From assembly GCF_016803395.1 (NCBI RefSeq), contig NZ_JAEVHL010000042.1, forward strand, positions 1 through 36,235: a DNA stretch of 36,235 bases, in the 5' to 3' direction. The notes beneath the pieces were generated by a model, which was given only the letters and a program-made list of their open reading frames with translations, was not told the DNA's origin and searched no databases. The stretch is from Micromonospora tarensis (GTDB taxonomy: Bacteria; Actinomycetota; Actinomycetes; Mycobacteriales; Micromonosporaceae). Made by a program: the position numbers and the translations under genes. Below, piece after piece: positions 28,960 to 36,235 of this stretch (positions are counted from its first letter, which is position 1; each line of letters opens with the position of its first letter).

Positions 28960-29751
28960 ATGCGTATCGGAGCTCACGTCGATTCGACCGACCCGCTGGC
29001 GGAGGCGGCCGCCCGGTCCGCCGACACCGTGCAGTTCTTCCTCTCCGACCCACAGGGGTGGAAGGCACCGAAGCCTCGGGAGGACGCCGAGCTACTGCGC
29101 GCGGCCGAGGTGGACCTCTACGTGCACGCCCCGTACGTCATCAACGTGGCCACCCTGAACAACCGGATCCGTATCCCCAGCCGAAAGCTGCTCCTCGCGC
29201 ACGCCAACGCGGCCGCCGCCGTCGGCGCCAAGGGCTTGATCGTGCACGGCGGGCACGTCAACGCCGGCGACGACCTGGCCGTCGGGTTCGACAACTGGCG
29301 CAAGACCTTCGCGTACGCGGCCGACTCGGGCGGCTTCGGCGTGCCGGTCCTGATCGAGAACACCGCGGGCGGGGAGAACGCGTGCGCCCGCCGCCTGGAC
29401 GCACTGGCCCGACTCTGGGACGCGATCGGCGACCACGAGGTCGGCTTCTGCCTGGACACCTGCCACGCGTACGCGGGTGGCGAGGAGCTGCTCGGCCTCG
29501 TCGACCGGGTCAAGGCGATCACCGGGAGGATCGACCTGGTGCACGCCAACAACTCCAAGGGCGGGTTCAACTCCGGTCAGGACCGGCACGACAACCTCGA
29601 CGGCGGCACGATCGAGCCGGAGCTGCTGGTGGCGGTGATCCGGGCGGCTGGCGCGCCCGTGGTCGTCGAGACTCCGGGCGGCGTGCCTGGCCAGGCCGCC
29701 GACATCGAGTTCCTGCGTCAGCAGCTCGGGACGGAGAGCCCGGCGGCATGA
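28960..29751 (+). CDS. nfo: Deoxyribonuclease IV (AP endonuclease)
   Basis: Endonuclease IV, a TIM-barrel zinc enzyme that cuts DNA at abasic sites in base-excision repair. The 263-residue protein has the metal ligands in order: GAHVD (4-8), YVHAPYVIN, LIVHGGH, IENTAGG, GFCLDTCHAYAGG, LVHANNSKGGFNSGQDRHDN and VVETPG. The ATG at 28960 follows TAGGCT by 7 nt; upstream in-frame sequence is low-complexity and non-coding. Its TGA overlaps the next ATG (ATGA), so the following membrane protein is translationally coupled to it. Confidence 0.95.
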   Translation: MRIGAHVDSTDPLAEAAARSADTVQFFLSDPQGWKAPKPREDAELLRAAEVDLYVHAPYVINVATLNNRIRIPSRKLLLAHANAAAAVGAKGLIVHGGHVNAGDDLAVGFDNWRKTFAYAADSGGFGVPVLIENTAGGENACARRLDALARLWDAIGDHEVGFCLDTCHAYAGGEELLGLVDRVKAITGRIDLVHANNSKGGFNSGQDRHDNLDGGTIEPELLVAVIRAAGAPVVVETPGGVPGQAADIEFLRQQLGTESPAA

Positions 29752-32143
29752 CGACCGGACAGCCCGGGACCGGCAACGCCCGGCCCACCCCCACCGGCGC
29801 GGACTCCGACAGCCGACCCCCCGCCGCGCCGGGCACCCCCGCCCAGCCGATCCGCACCGCCGAGCCGGCCACCGAGACCTCCACCGAGCAGCCGCGATCC
29901 AGCCAGGGTGCGACGACCGGAGCCGCCGGCAACGGCGACCCCGGGGCCGACCTTGCCGGTGCGCCGGCGGCCGACAGCGCGCCGGTCAGCCGAATCGCTC
30001 CGCCGCCGGAGCGGACGCGCTCGGGGACGACAGCAAGGCCACGCTCGGGGACGACAGCAAGGCCACGGTCGGGGACGACAGCAAGGCCGCCGCCCCCGGC
30101 GGCAGCAAGCGGGTAGCCGGCGACGGCAGCAAGACTGACGACACGGCCAGGAACGGCGACGCCGGTGATGCTGCCGCAACCAGCGCCAGCGCCACCAAGG
30201 ACGGCGACCTGACCAAGGACGGCAACGCCGCCAAGGACGGCAACGCCGCCAAGGACGGCGACCCGACCAAGGACAAGAACGCCGCCAAGGACAAGAACGC
30301 GGCCAAGGGCGGGAACGCGGGCGACGCCGACGACGCGAAGCCGGCCGATGGCGAGGCGAAGGCGGACGGCACCGAGCGGTGGGAGGCGTTCGCCTCCGCC
30401 CCGGAGCCGAAGCCCTCCATCCTCACCCGGGCCGGTCGGACAATTGGCCGGTTCCTCATCCACGAGTGGACGCTGGCCGCCCTCTGCGCGTCGGCCCTCG
30501 CGGTGCTGATGACCTGGCCCACGCTGCGCTATCCGCGCTACACGCTCCCGCAGGATTACTGGGACCCGAGCCTCCAGGCCTGGCAGATGGCCTGGTCCGG
30601 GCACATCCTGCTGGCCGACCCGGCGCGGCTGTGGCAGTCCAACACGTTCTTCCCCGAGCTGTGGAGCTTCGCGTTCTCCGACACGCTGCTCGGCTACGCC
30701 CCGGCCGGCATGCTCGGCAGCGGTCCCGAGGACGCGTTGCTGCGCTACAACATCATGTTCGTGCTGGCACACGCGCTCGCCACGTTCGGGGCGTACGCGC
30801 TGGCCCGGCAGCTCGGGGCCGGCCGGATCGGCGCCGCCGTGGCCGGCGTCAGCTACACCTACGCGCCGTGGCTGCTGGCCCAGGCCGGACACCTGCACGT
30901 GCTCTCCAACGGCGGCATCCCGCTGGCGCTGGCGATGTTGGCGCGCGGGCACGGCTGGTCGCTCCGGCACGGTTACCGACCTGAGCTCCGGCACGACGGC
31001 TGGGTCTACGCCGGCTGGTTGGTGGCGGCCTGGCAGCTCAGCCTCGGCTTCGGCATCGGGCTGCCGTTCGCCTACTTCCTGGGCGGCGCGGTGCTGATCG
31101 CCGTCGTCCTGTTCTTCGCGCGGCGGCTGCGCACCGGCCAGGCCGTGCCGTTCGGTCGTCGGTTGCTCGCCGCCGACGTGCTCGGCGGGGTGTTCTTCGC
31201 CGGGGTGGGCCTGCTGATGGCGTATCCGTTCTTCAAGGTCACCGAGCTGCACCCGTACGCCGAGCGCACCATCGGCGACATCAGCATCTTCTCGCCGCCG
31301 GCGTCGGGTTTCGTGACCGCGCCCGCCGAGTCCCGGATCTGGGGTGGGCTGCACGAGGGGGCCCGGGCGGCGCTGCCGTGGCACCCGGAGATGACCCTGC
31401 TGCCCGGCTTCGTGCTCTACGCGCTCGCCGCGGGTGGGCTGTTCTTCTCGGTCTGGCGGCTGCGGCACCGACTGCTGCTGCTGGCCGGGGTGCTGCTGAC
31501 GATGGCCTTCGCGATGGGCACCCGGTTCTTCGACGGCACCTTCACCTACGTGCCGCTCTTCGATCACGTGCCGGGCTGGAGCGCGCTGCGTACCCCCGGG
31601 CGGTTGATGCTCTGGACCACGTTGCTGCTCGGCCTGCTCGCGGCGGGCGCGGTCACCGCGCTCACCGACCGGGTCCGCGAGTTGACCGCGCAGCGGATTC
31701 CGTCGTGGCCCGGCCCGTGGCTGCGGATGGCGACCCTGCTGCCGCTGCTGCTGGTCACCGTCGAGGGCCTGAACACCACCCCGCATCCGGTGGTGCCGAC
31801 CCAACCGGCCGCGCTGCGGTCGGCGGAGGGTCCGCTGCTGGTGCTGCCCAGCAACCAGAGCCTGGACCAGCACGTGATGCTCTGGTCGACCAGCGGCTTC
31901 CCCGACGTGGTCAACGGCGGTAGCGGGTTCACGCCGCGTCAACTCGACGACGTTCGTCGGGTGAGCCAGTCGTTCCCCGACCAGACCAGCGTCGACTACC
32001 TGCGCACGCTCGGCGTCCGCACGGTGGTGCTGCTGCGCGGCCAGGTGGCCAACACACCGTGGGAGATCACCATCGACGCGCCGGTCGAGTCGCTCGGCAT
32101 CAGCCGGCAGGAGGTCGGCGACGCCGTGGTGTACCGGCTCTGA
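29748..32143 (+). CDS. Large GT-C/YfhO-like membrane protein, frameshifted in this sequence
   Basis: Starts at the ATG overlapping the nfo stop. The first 80 or so residues are disordered and Pro/Ala/Thr-rich. Near 29995-30010 coding moves one frame over (one missing base) to AAGADALGDDSKATLGDD and continues to the stop. Two repeat blocks follow, then a membrane anchor FLIHEWTLAALCASALAVLM and about ten more helices with PQDYWDPSLQAWQMAW, SYTYAPWLLAQ and HVPGWSALRTPGR, as in GT-C or YfhO-like proteins of envelope biogenesis. The shorter frame from GTG 30503 would begin in the middle of the first helix, and no start codon exists upstream in that frame, so a frameshift is the better reading. 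Confidence 0.75.
30020..30088 (+). repeat. 24-bp tandem repeat, about three units
   Basis: Unit CTCGGGGACGACAGCAAGGC plus CACG at 30020-30043 and 30044-30067, then a partial third unit to 30088. It encodes repeats of the octapeptide LGDDSKAT in the disordered N-terminal part of the membrane protein. Confidence 0.85.
30197..30322 (+). repeat. 18-bp repeats encoding seven KDGNAA-like hexapeptides
   Basis: Seven 18-bp units encode KDGDLT, KDGNAA, KDGNAA, KDGDPT, KDKNAA, KDKNAA and KGGNAG. They form a highly charged linker just before the first membrane helix. Length polymorphism by slippage is likely. Confidence 0.85.
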
Positions 32144-32168
32144 CGCCGCTGCCCCCGGTCTCGGGGGA

Positions 32169-33674
32169 TCAGGTGGTGACGGGCTGGGGCTGGGGTTCGC
32201 TGGTTGTCGCCGGGCGGCGCCAGCGATCCAGCCAGGGTGCGTCGGGTGCGCCGTCGAGGACGCCGCCGTCCGGGTCGTCCGGGTAGGTGGCGCGTACCGC
32301 GTCCCGCTCGGGGTCCAGGATCTCCTTGACGACCAGCACGCACAAAACCACCACGGTGCCCAGCCGCAACGTCGCGGCCAGCACGAAGACCCCCTCCGGG
32401 AAGACCGCACGGCTGGTCGCCGCCCCGAGCAGCTCTCCGTAGAAGGCGACGAAGTAGCAGACCTCGGCGATCTGCCAGGCCAGGAAGGCACCCCACTTCG
32501 GCCGGGCCAGCACCACCAGCGGAAGTAGCCAGAGCACGAACTGCTGCGACCAGACCTTGCTGAAGATGAGGAATGCCGCGACCACCAGGAAGGCGAGCTG
32601 GCCCAGTCGGGGCCGGCGCGGCGCCCGCAGCGCCAGCACGGCCACACCGAGACAGGCCAACCCGAAGAGCGCGTACGAGATGGTGTTGAGGGTCGGGATG
32701 TTGGCGTTCAGCCACTCGAACGGGCCGAGCTGGGTGGGATCGTTGCCGACCTTGCCGTCCAGGTAACGCCCGATGTACCAGAGGGTGCCCCAGTCGATCG
32801 GTCGGGTGGAGTTCAGCTCGAAGAATCGGTCCCAGTTCTCCGGGTAGGCCCGTGCGGCCGGCAGATTCACCAGCACCACGGCCGCGATCGCCGTCCCGGT
32901 GGCGATGAGGGCGGCGCGGAGCCGGTTGGCGCGCAGCGCCAGGATGAGGATCGGGCCGAGCAGGAACAGCGGCCAGAGCTTCGCCGCGCCGGCCAACCCG
33001 AGCAGTACGCCGGCCACCACCGGTCGTTGTCGGGCCCAGGCCAGCAGGCCGAAGGCGGCCAGCCCGATGGCGAGCAGGTCCCAGTTGACGGTGGCGGTGA
33101 GTACCAGGGCCGGGGCGAGGGCGAACATCGCCGCGTCCCAGGGTCGTCGGCGGCGCAGCGACAGGAGCACCGCCACCGTGGCCACGGCGAGCGCGCCCAG
33201 CACCAGCGCGTTGAGGTTGTAGAACCACTGGGCCTGGTTGATGCTCGGGTCGTCGGCGCCGACGGCGTGCACCGGCAGACCCAGCGCCCCCATGAAGTAG
33301 CCGGTCAGCACCGGGTACTCGACCGGGTGGTCCCGGTAGGGCACCTTGCCCTCGTTGAGACCCTCGGCGTAGTAGAGGGCGAGCACGTCGGTGTAGCAGA
33401 ACCGGGTGTACTGGACGTTGTTCTGCCAGGCCCCGTCCTGACAGGGCGACTTCTGCACCCAGTGCAGGGCGAGCGTGAGGCACACCAGCGCCAGCACGAT
33501 CCGCATGGCAGTCCAGAAGCGACGCTCGCGCCCGGCCGGGCGGTCCAGGGCGGTCGCGTGGTCGCCCAGTGGACCACCGATGGCGCTGGAGACGCCGCGG
33601 ACGAACCCGTCGGAGCGGGACGGGTGATCAGTGGGTCCGGCGTCGTCGATGCCGGGCGTCGACTGGCTGCTCAT
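32169..33674 (-). CDS. GT87/DUF2029 polytopic glycosyltransferase (Rv0051-like)
   Basis: A 501-residue membrane protein with about eleven helices. After a 50-residue disordered start comes the first helix (AMRIVLALVCLTLALHWV), then a large loop with YTDVLALYYAEGLNEGKVPYRDHPVEYPVLTGYFMG, split by the family's acidic pair, then LNALVLGALAVATVAVLLSL, VLTATVNWDLLAIGLAAFGL, GAAKLWPLFLLGPILIL and FSKVWSQQFVLWLLPL. This matches actinobacterial GT87-like proteins such as Rv0051, which also sits between ponA1 and rpsF. The ATG at 33674 has CAGGAT 8 nt upstream; a longer frame to 33788 would cover the PBP terminator. It is convergent with the preceding gene, 25 bp apart. Confidence 0.82.
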   Translation of the reverse strand: MSSQSTPGIDDAGPTDHPSRSDGFVRGVSSAIGGPLGDHATALDRPAGRERRFWTAMRIVLALVCLTLALHWVQKSPCQDGAWQNNVQYTRFCYTDVLALYYAEGLNEGKVPYRDHPVEYPVLTGYFMGALGLPVHAVGADDPSINQAQWFYNLNALVLGALAVATVAVLLSLRRRRPWDAAMFALAPALVLTATVNWDLLAIGLAAFGLLAWARQRPVVAGVLLGLAGAAKLWPLFLLGPILILALRANRLRAALIATGTAIAAVVLVNLPAARAYPENWDRFFELNSTRPIDWGTLWYIGRYLDGKVGNDPTQLGPFEWLNANIPTLNTISYALFGLACLGVAVLALRAPRRPRLGQLAFLVVAAFLIFSKVWSQQFVLWLLPLVVLARPKWGAFLAWQIAEVCYFVAFYGELLGAATSRAVFPEGVFVLAATLRLGTVVVLCVLVVKEILDPERDAVRATYPDDPDGGVLDGAPDAPWLDRWRRPATTSEPQPQPVTT

Positions 33675-33737
33675 GAGAAGGCATCCTGCCGTACGACAGG
33701 GGTGCCCGTCCCGTCCCGGCGTCGACTTCGGGGTACG

Positions 33738-33785
33738 AAAAACGCCGCCGTCGGCCGGGACAGGTCGTCCGGCCGACGGCGGCGT
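33738..33785 (-). terminator. Intrinsic terminator of the penicillin-binding protein gene
   Basis: Perfect 17-bp GC-rich stem (33742-33758 with 33769-33785), a 10-nt loop, and a five-T run on the minus strand (complement of AAAAA at 33738-33742). It lies 16 bp after the PBP stop. Confidence 0.9.
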
Positions 33786-33800
33786 CACGCGTGGTGCGGG

Positions 33801-36235
33801 TCAGTCCCGGTCGGGTGGCAGGCCGGGCAAAGCACCGCCGCCGCCTCGGCCACCGCCATTGCCGGGTCCGCCCGGTCCGCCCGGCCCGCCCGGCCCGCCC
33901 GGTCCGCCGGGTCCACCAGGACCGCCGGGGTTGGTCAGGCAGAACGGATCGATCAGCGGGTTGCAGGAGGGCCCACCGGGCTGGCCCGGGTTGGTCGGCG
34001 GCGGGGGCGGCGGCTCCTTGCCGTTGCCCTTCGTGGTGTCGCCCTCACCGGTGACGCTGGGCAGGGGGATCTCCTCCTGGCCCTTGAGCGCGGTGTTCAT
34101 GAACTTCTCCCAGATCGGACCGGGGAGCGTCGAGCCGCCGATGTCCTTACCGCTGGCGAGACGGATCTGCGGCTTCTTCGGATCCCGGCTGCCCACCCAC
34201 ACCGCAGTGGCGTTCTGCGGGGTGTAGCCGACCGTCCAGGCGTGCGCGTTGTCCTCGTCGTCGTACTCCCAGGTGCCCGTCTTGGCGGCGGCCTGGCGCC
34301 CGTCCTCCAGGGAGATGTTGTTCGGCCGCGGGATCTGCTTCAGGACGCCGGTGACCTCGTCGGTGATCTTCTTGGGGATCCGCGGCTCCGGCTTGATGCG
34401 CTCGCTGCCGACCACCTTCCACTTGCCGGTGTCCTTGTCCTGCTGCTCGATCTTGAGGACGAAGTGCGCCTTGATGTACTTGCCGTCGTTGGCGAACGTG
34501 GCCATGGCGTTCGCGTGTTCGAACACGGTCAACGGGTACTTGCCGAAACCGGTGTAGTTGTCGAACGGGGTCTTCCCCTTCTTCGACAGGTCGAAGGCCT
34601 GCGGCGGGTCGACGCCCCACATCGTGGTCACGCCCGCCTTCCGGGCCATGTCGACGACCTTCTCGGCGCCGATCGTGTCGGTGACCCAGTAGAAGGGCAC
34701 GTTGTACGACTGGACCGTGGACTCTTCGAGGGTGCAGTACTTGCCGCACTTGAGGTTGGTCCGGCCGGCGTTGCCGATCGGGACCTTGGAGCCCTCGGGC
34801 TTGTACGGCGTCGGGTCCCAGTGCGACTTGACCGAGATGCCGGCCTCGATCGCGGCGGCCAGGGTGTACACCTTCATCGACGAGCCCGGTGGATGACCAC
34901 CGGTCAGGTCGCCGTTCTTGTCGGTGTTCATACCGGCGTAGTCGAAGTCCGCGCCGCTGTCACCGCCGTAGTAGGCGAGCACCCGGCCCTTCTTCGGGTC
35001 GATCGAGACCACCGCCGCCATCAGGTTCTTCGGCTGGTCGTTGAGCTCGGAGCCCTTCTTCGACTGCATCGCGGTGTTCTCGGCGGCGGCCTGGAGCTTC
35101 GGGTCGATGGTGGTGGTGATCCGGTAGCCGCCGTCACGCAACGCGTCCACGCAGTTCGTCTTGCCCTCCGCTCCGCTGTCGGAGCACAGGCCCATCGCGT
35201 CCATCTCCTGCCGGACGTAGTTGATGACGTTGCCGCGCGGGCTGTCGACGCCGAAGCCGTTGCCGCCCTTCTTCGGCGGCAGCACCTTCGGGTACTCGGT
35301 GGGCGACGCGGGTCGGTTGGGCGCGTCCACCCAGCCTTCCTTCTTCATGCCGCCGATCACGTAGTCCCACCGCGACTTGGCGTCGGTCGGGTTGACCGCG
35401 GGGTCGAACCCGCGGTGGGTGTCGCTCGGCTGCGGCTGCTTGATGACCGCCGCGAGCACCGCGCCCTCGCCCACGCTGAGGTCCTTCGCGGACTTGCCGA
35501 AGTAGGTCTGCGCCGCGGCCTCGATGCCGTAGGCACCACGCCCGAAGTAGATCACGTTGAGGTAGTGCTGCATGATCTCCGGCTTGCTGTACGCGTCGTT
35601 CAGCTTGGAGGCCAGGATGGCCTCCTTCACCTTCCGGCCGTACGTGTCGTCCTGGAGATTTTCGAACGCGTTGCGGGCGTACTGCTGGGTGATCGTCGAG
35701 GCGCCCTGCTTGTCGCCACCGGAGATGTTGTTCCAACCCGCCCGGACGATGCCCTTGTAGTCCACGCCCGAGTGCCGGTAGAAGTTCCGGTCCTCGGCCG
35801 CGGCGACCGCGTCCTGCACGTGCTGGGGGATCTGGTTGATGGTGACGAAGGTGCGGTTCTCGCTGCCCAGCCTGGCCAGCGCGGTCTTGCCGTCCTTGGC
35901 GTAGACGGTGGTGGACAGCGGCAGCGGCAGCTCGTCGGGCATGACCACGTTGGTCGAGTAGTAGGTGAACCCGACCACGCCGACGCCGGCGAGCATGATG
36001 AAGACCGCGAACCCAGCGATCAGCAGGTTCATCCGCTTACGCTTCTTCGCCCGCGCCGCACCGCCCGCGTCACCCGCACCACGACCGCCGCGACCGGGAC
36101 CGTTCGGCCCGCCCGGGCCGCCTGGCCCACCGGACACCGGCGAGACGCTCGCTCGGGCGACCGCCGCACGACCGCCGACCGATGCGGAGCCGACACTCGG
36201 CCCGGCCCGCCGAAGCGGTGCCGACGGAGGCGGCA
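33801..36235 (-). CDS. Class A penicillin-binding protein (5' end outside window)
   Basis: Bifunctional peptidoglycan synthase. Counting from GTG 36137: a basic KKRKR patch (31-35), one membrane anchor (about 37-60), the GT51 glycosyltransferase with AAEDRNFYRHSG (catalytic E115) and GASTITQQ (145-152), and the transpeptidase with SSMK (S419, K422), SYN (477-479) and KTGT (619-622). All catalytic motifs are intact. The tail is Pro-rich, ending in collagen-like GGP repeats. The frame remains open to the window edge as Ser/Ala/Gly-rich sequence (SVGSASVGGRAAVARASV), so the real start probably lies upstream. It resembles PonA1/PonA2-type proteins and has its own terminator. Confidence 0.93.
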   Translation of the reverse strand, partial: PPPSAPLRRAGPSVGSASVGGRAAVARASVSPVSGGPGGPGGPNGPGRGGRGAGDAGGAARAKKRKRMNLLIAGFAVFIMLAGVGVVGFTYYSTNVVMPDELPLPLSTTVYAKDGKTALARLGSENRTFVTINQIPQHVQDAVAAAEDRNFYRHSGVDYKGIVRAGWNNISGGDKQGASTITQQYARNAFENLQDDTYGRKVKEAILASKLNDAYSKPEIMQHYLNVIYFGRGAYGIEAAAQTYFGKSAKDLSVGEGAVLAAVIKQPQPSDTHRGFDPAVNPTDAKSRWDYVIGGMKKEGWVDAPNRPASPTEYPKVLPPKKGGNGFGVDSPRGNVINYVRQEMDAMGLCSDSGAEGKTNCVDALRDGGYRITTTIDPKLQAAAENTAMQSKKGSELNDQPKNLMAAVVSIDPKKGRVLAYYGGDSGADFDYAGMNTDKNGDLTGGHPPGSSMKVYTLAAAIEAGISVKSHWDPTPYKPEGSKVPIGNAGRTNLKCGKYCTLEESTVQSYNVPFYWVTDTIGAEKVVDMARKAGVTTMWGVDPPQAFDLSKKGKTPFDNYTGFGKYPLTVFEHANAMATFANDGKYIKAHFVLKIEQQDKDTGKWKVVGSERIKPEPRIPKKITDEVTGVLKQIPRPNNISLEDGRQAAAKTGTWEYDDEDNAHAWTVGYTPQNATAVWVGSRDPKKPQIRLASGKDIGGSTLPGPIWEKFMNTALKGQEEIPLPSVTGEGDTTKGNGKEPPPPPPTNPGQPGGPSCNPLIDPFCLTNPGGPGGPGGPGGPGGPGGPGGPGNGGGRGGGGALPGLPPDRD
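33861..33930. repeat. 9-bp GC-rich tandem repeats encoding GGP/GPG triplets
   Basis: Degenerate CCCGGTCCG-like units, about seven copies, encode the collagen-like GGPGGPGGP tail of the penicillin-binding protein. Similar GGP repeats also occur in its N-terminal tail near 36100-36130. Confidence 0.8.

Noticed and set aside
29567..32647. 1026-residue minus-strand open frame
   Set aside because: Low-complexity Arg/Gly/Pro-rich antisense of nfo and the GT-C-like gene.
33861..33930. CRISPR-like array
   Set aside because: Units are only 9 bp with no spacers and encode the GGP tail of the PBP.
1..36235. tRNA, rRNA, transposase or phage integrase genes
   Set aside because: I looked for clover-leaf-like segments, rRNA-like stretches and DDE or tyrosine/serine recombinase motifs and saw none; only the intein and the small HTH protein hint at mobility.

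Overview
This is a very GC-rich chromosomal segment from an actinomycete, most likely Micromonospora or a close relative in Micromonosporaceae. I judge this from protein similarity, GC-ending codons, GTG/TTG starts, many start codons placed 5-8 nt after a -10 box, and the order ponA-like PBP / GT87-type protein / rpsF-ssb-rpsR-rplI-dnaB. That order resembles the oriC-proximal block of Mycobacterium (ponA1, Rv0051, rpsF, ssb, rpsR, rplI, dnaB).

Layout. 1-4.2 kb: the end of a membrane-associated metallophosphoesterase, then an EndoQ-type PHP nuclease joined to a UvrD/PcrA helicase, probably one protein broken here by a one-base frameshift. 4.2-4.3 kb: an isolated AT-rich 42-bp palindrome. 4.4-6.0 kb (minus): a stand-alone prepilin peptidase and an EamA permease. 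6.1-7.6 kb: two tandem membrane-anchored LppU-like proteins and a strong terminator. 7.7-11.9 kb: an AAA ATPase, a GNAT acetyltransferase, a DoxX-like protein and a GT87 glycosyltransferase (frameshifted). 11.9-14.6 kb (minus): molybdenum cofactor genes moaC-mogA and moeA-moaE (moeA frameshifted). 14.6-15.7 kb: lower-GC debris with a broken SARP-type regulator. 15.7-21.5 kb: a GGDEF-EAL protein, a GT-C-like membrane protein, a phosphoribosyltransferase, a zinc-ribbon protein and a mycothiol-dependent isomerase-like protein. 21.5-28.4 kb: an HTH protein, dnaB with a large intein, a mostly disordered membrane protein, and rplI, rpsR, ssb and rpsF. 28.9-33.7 kb: endonuclease IV translationally coupled to a large GT-C-like protein (frameshifted), and a convergent GT87 gene. 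33.8 kb to the end: a class A penicillin-binding protein running off the window.

How the genes work together. The core is replication and translation: rpsF-ssb-rpsR-rplI run toward dnaB on the same strand, and a predicted S6:S18 autoregulatory leader sits on rpsF. Repair genes flank it (EndoQ-UvrD, endonuclease IV). The Moco genes form two short translationally coupled pairs, each with its own promoter. Several polytopic GT-C-like enzymes and the PBP point to envelope building.

The most interesting signals are: a DnaB intein with class 3 (W-C-T) hallmarks and an intact LAGLIDADG endonuclease, flanked by short tracts of foreign-looking codons; a similar tract at the second classical DnaB intein site, which is empty here; the EndoQ-UvrD fusion; the 42-bp palindrome; a CTAG-rich element at the AAA ATPase promoter; and a leader hairpin that hides both the Shine-Dalgarno and the TTG start of rpsF next to an S18 that has lost its zinc ligands. 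Four otherwise intact genes each lack a single base, so the assembly should be checked for indel errors before any gene is called broken.
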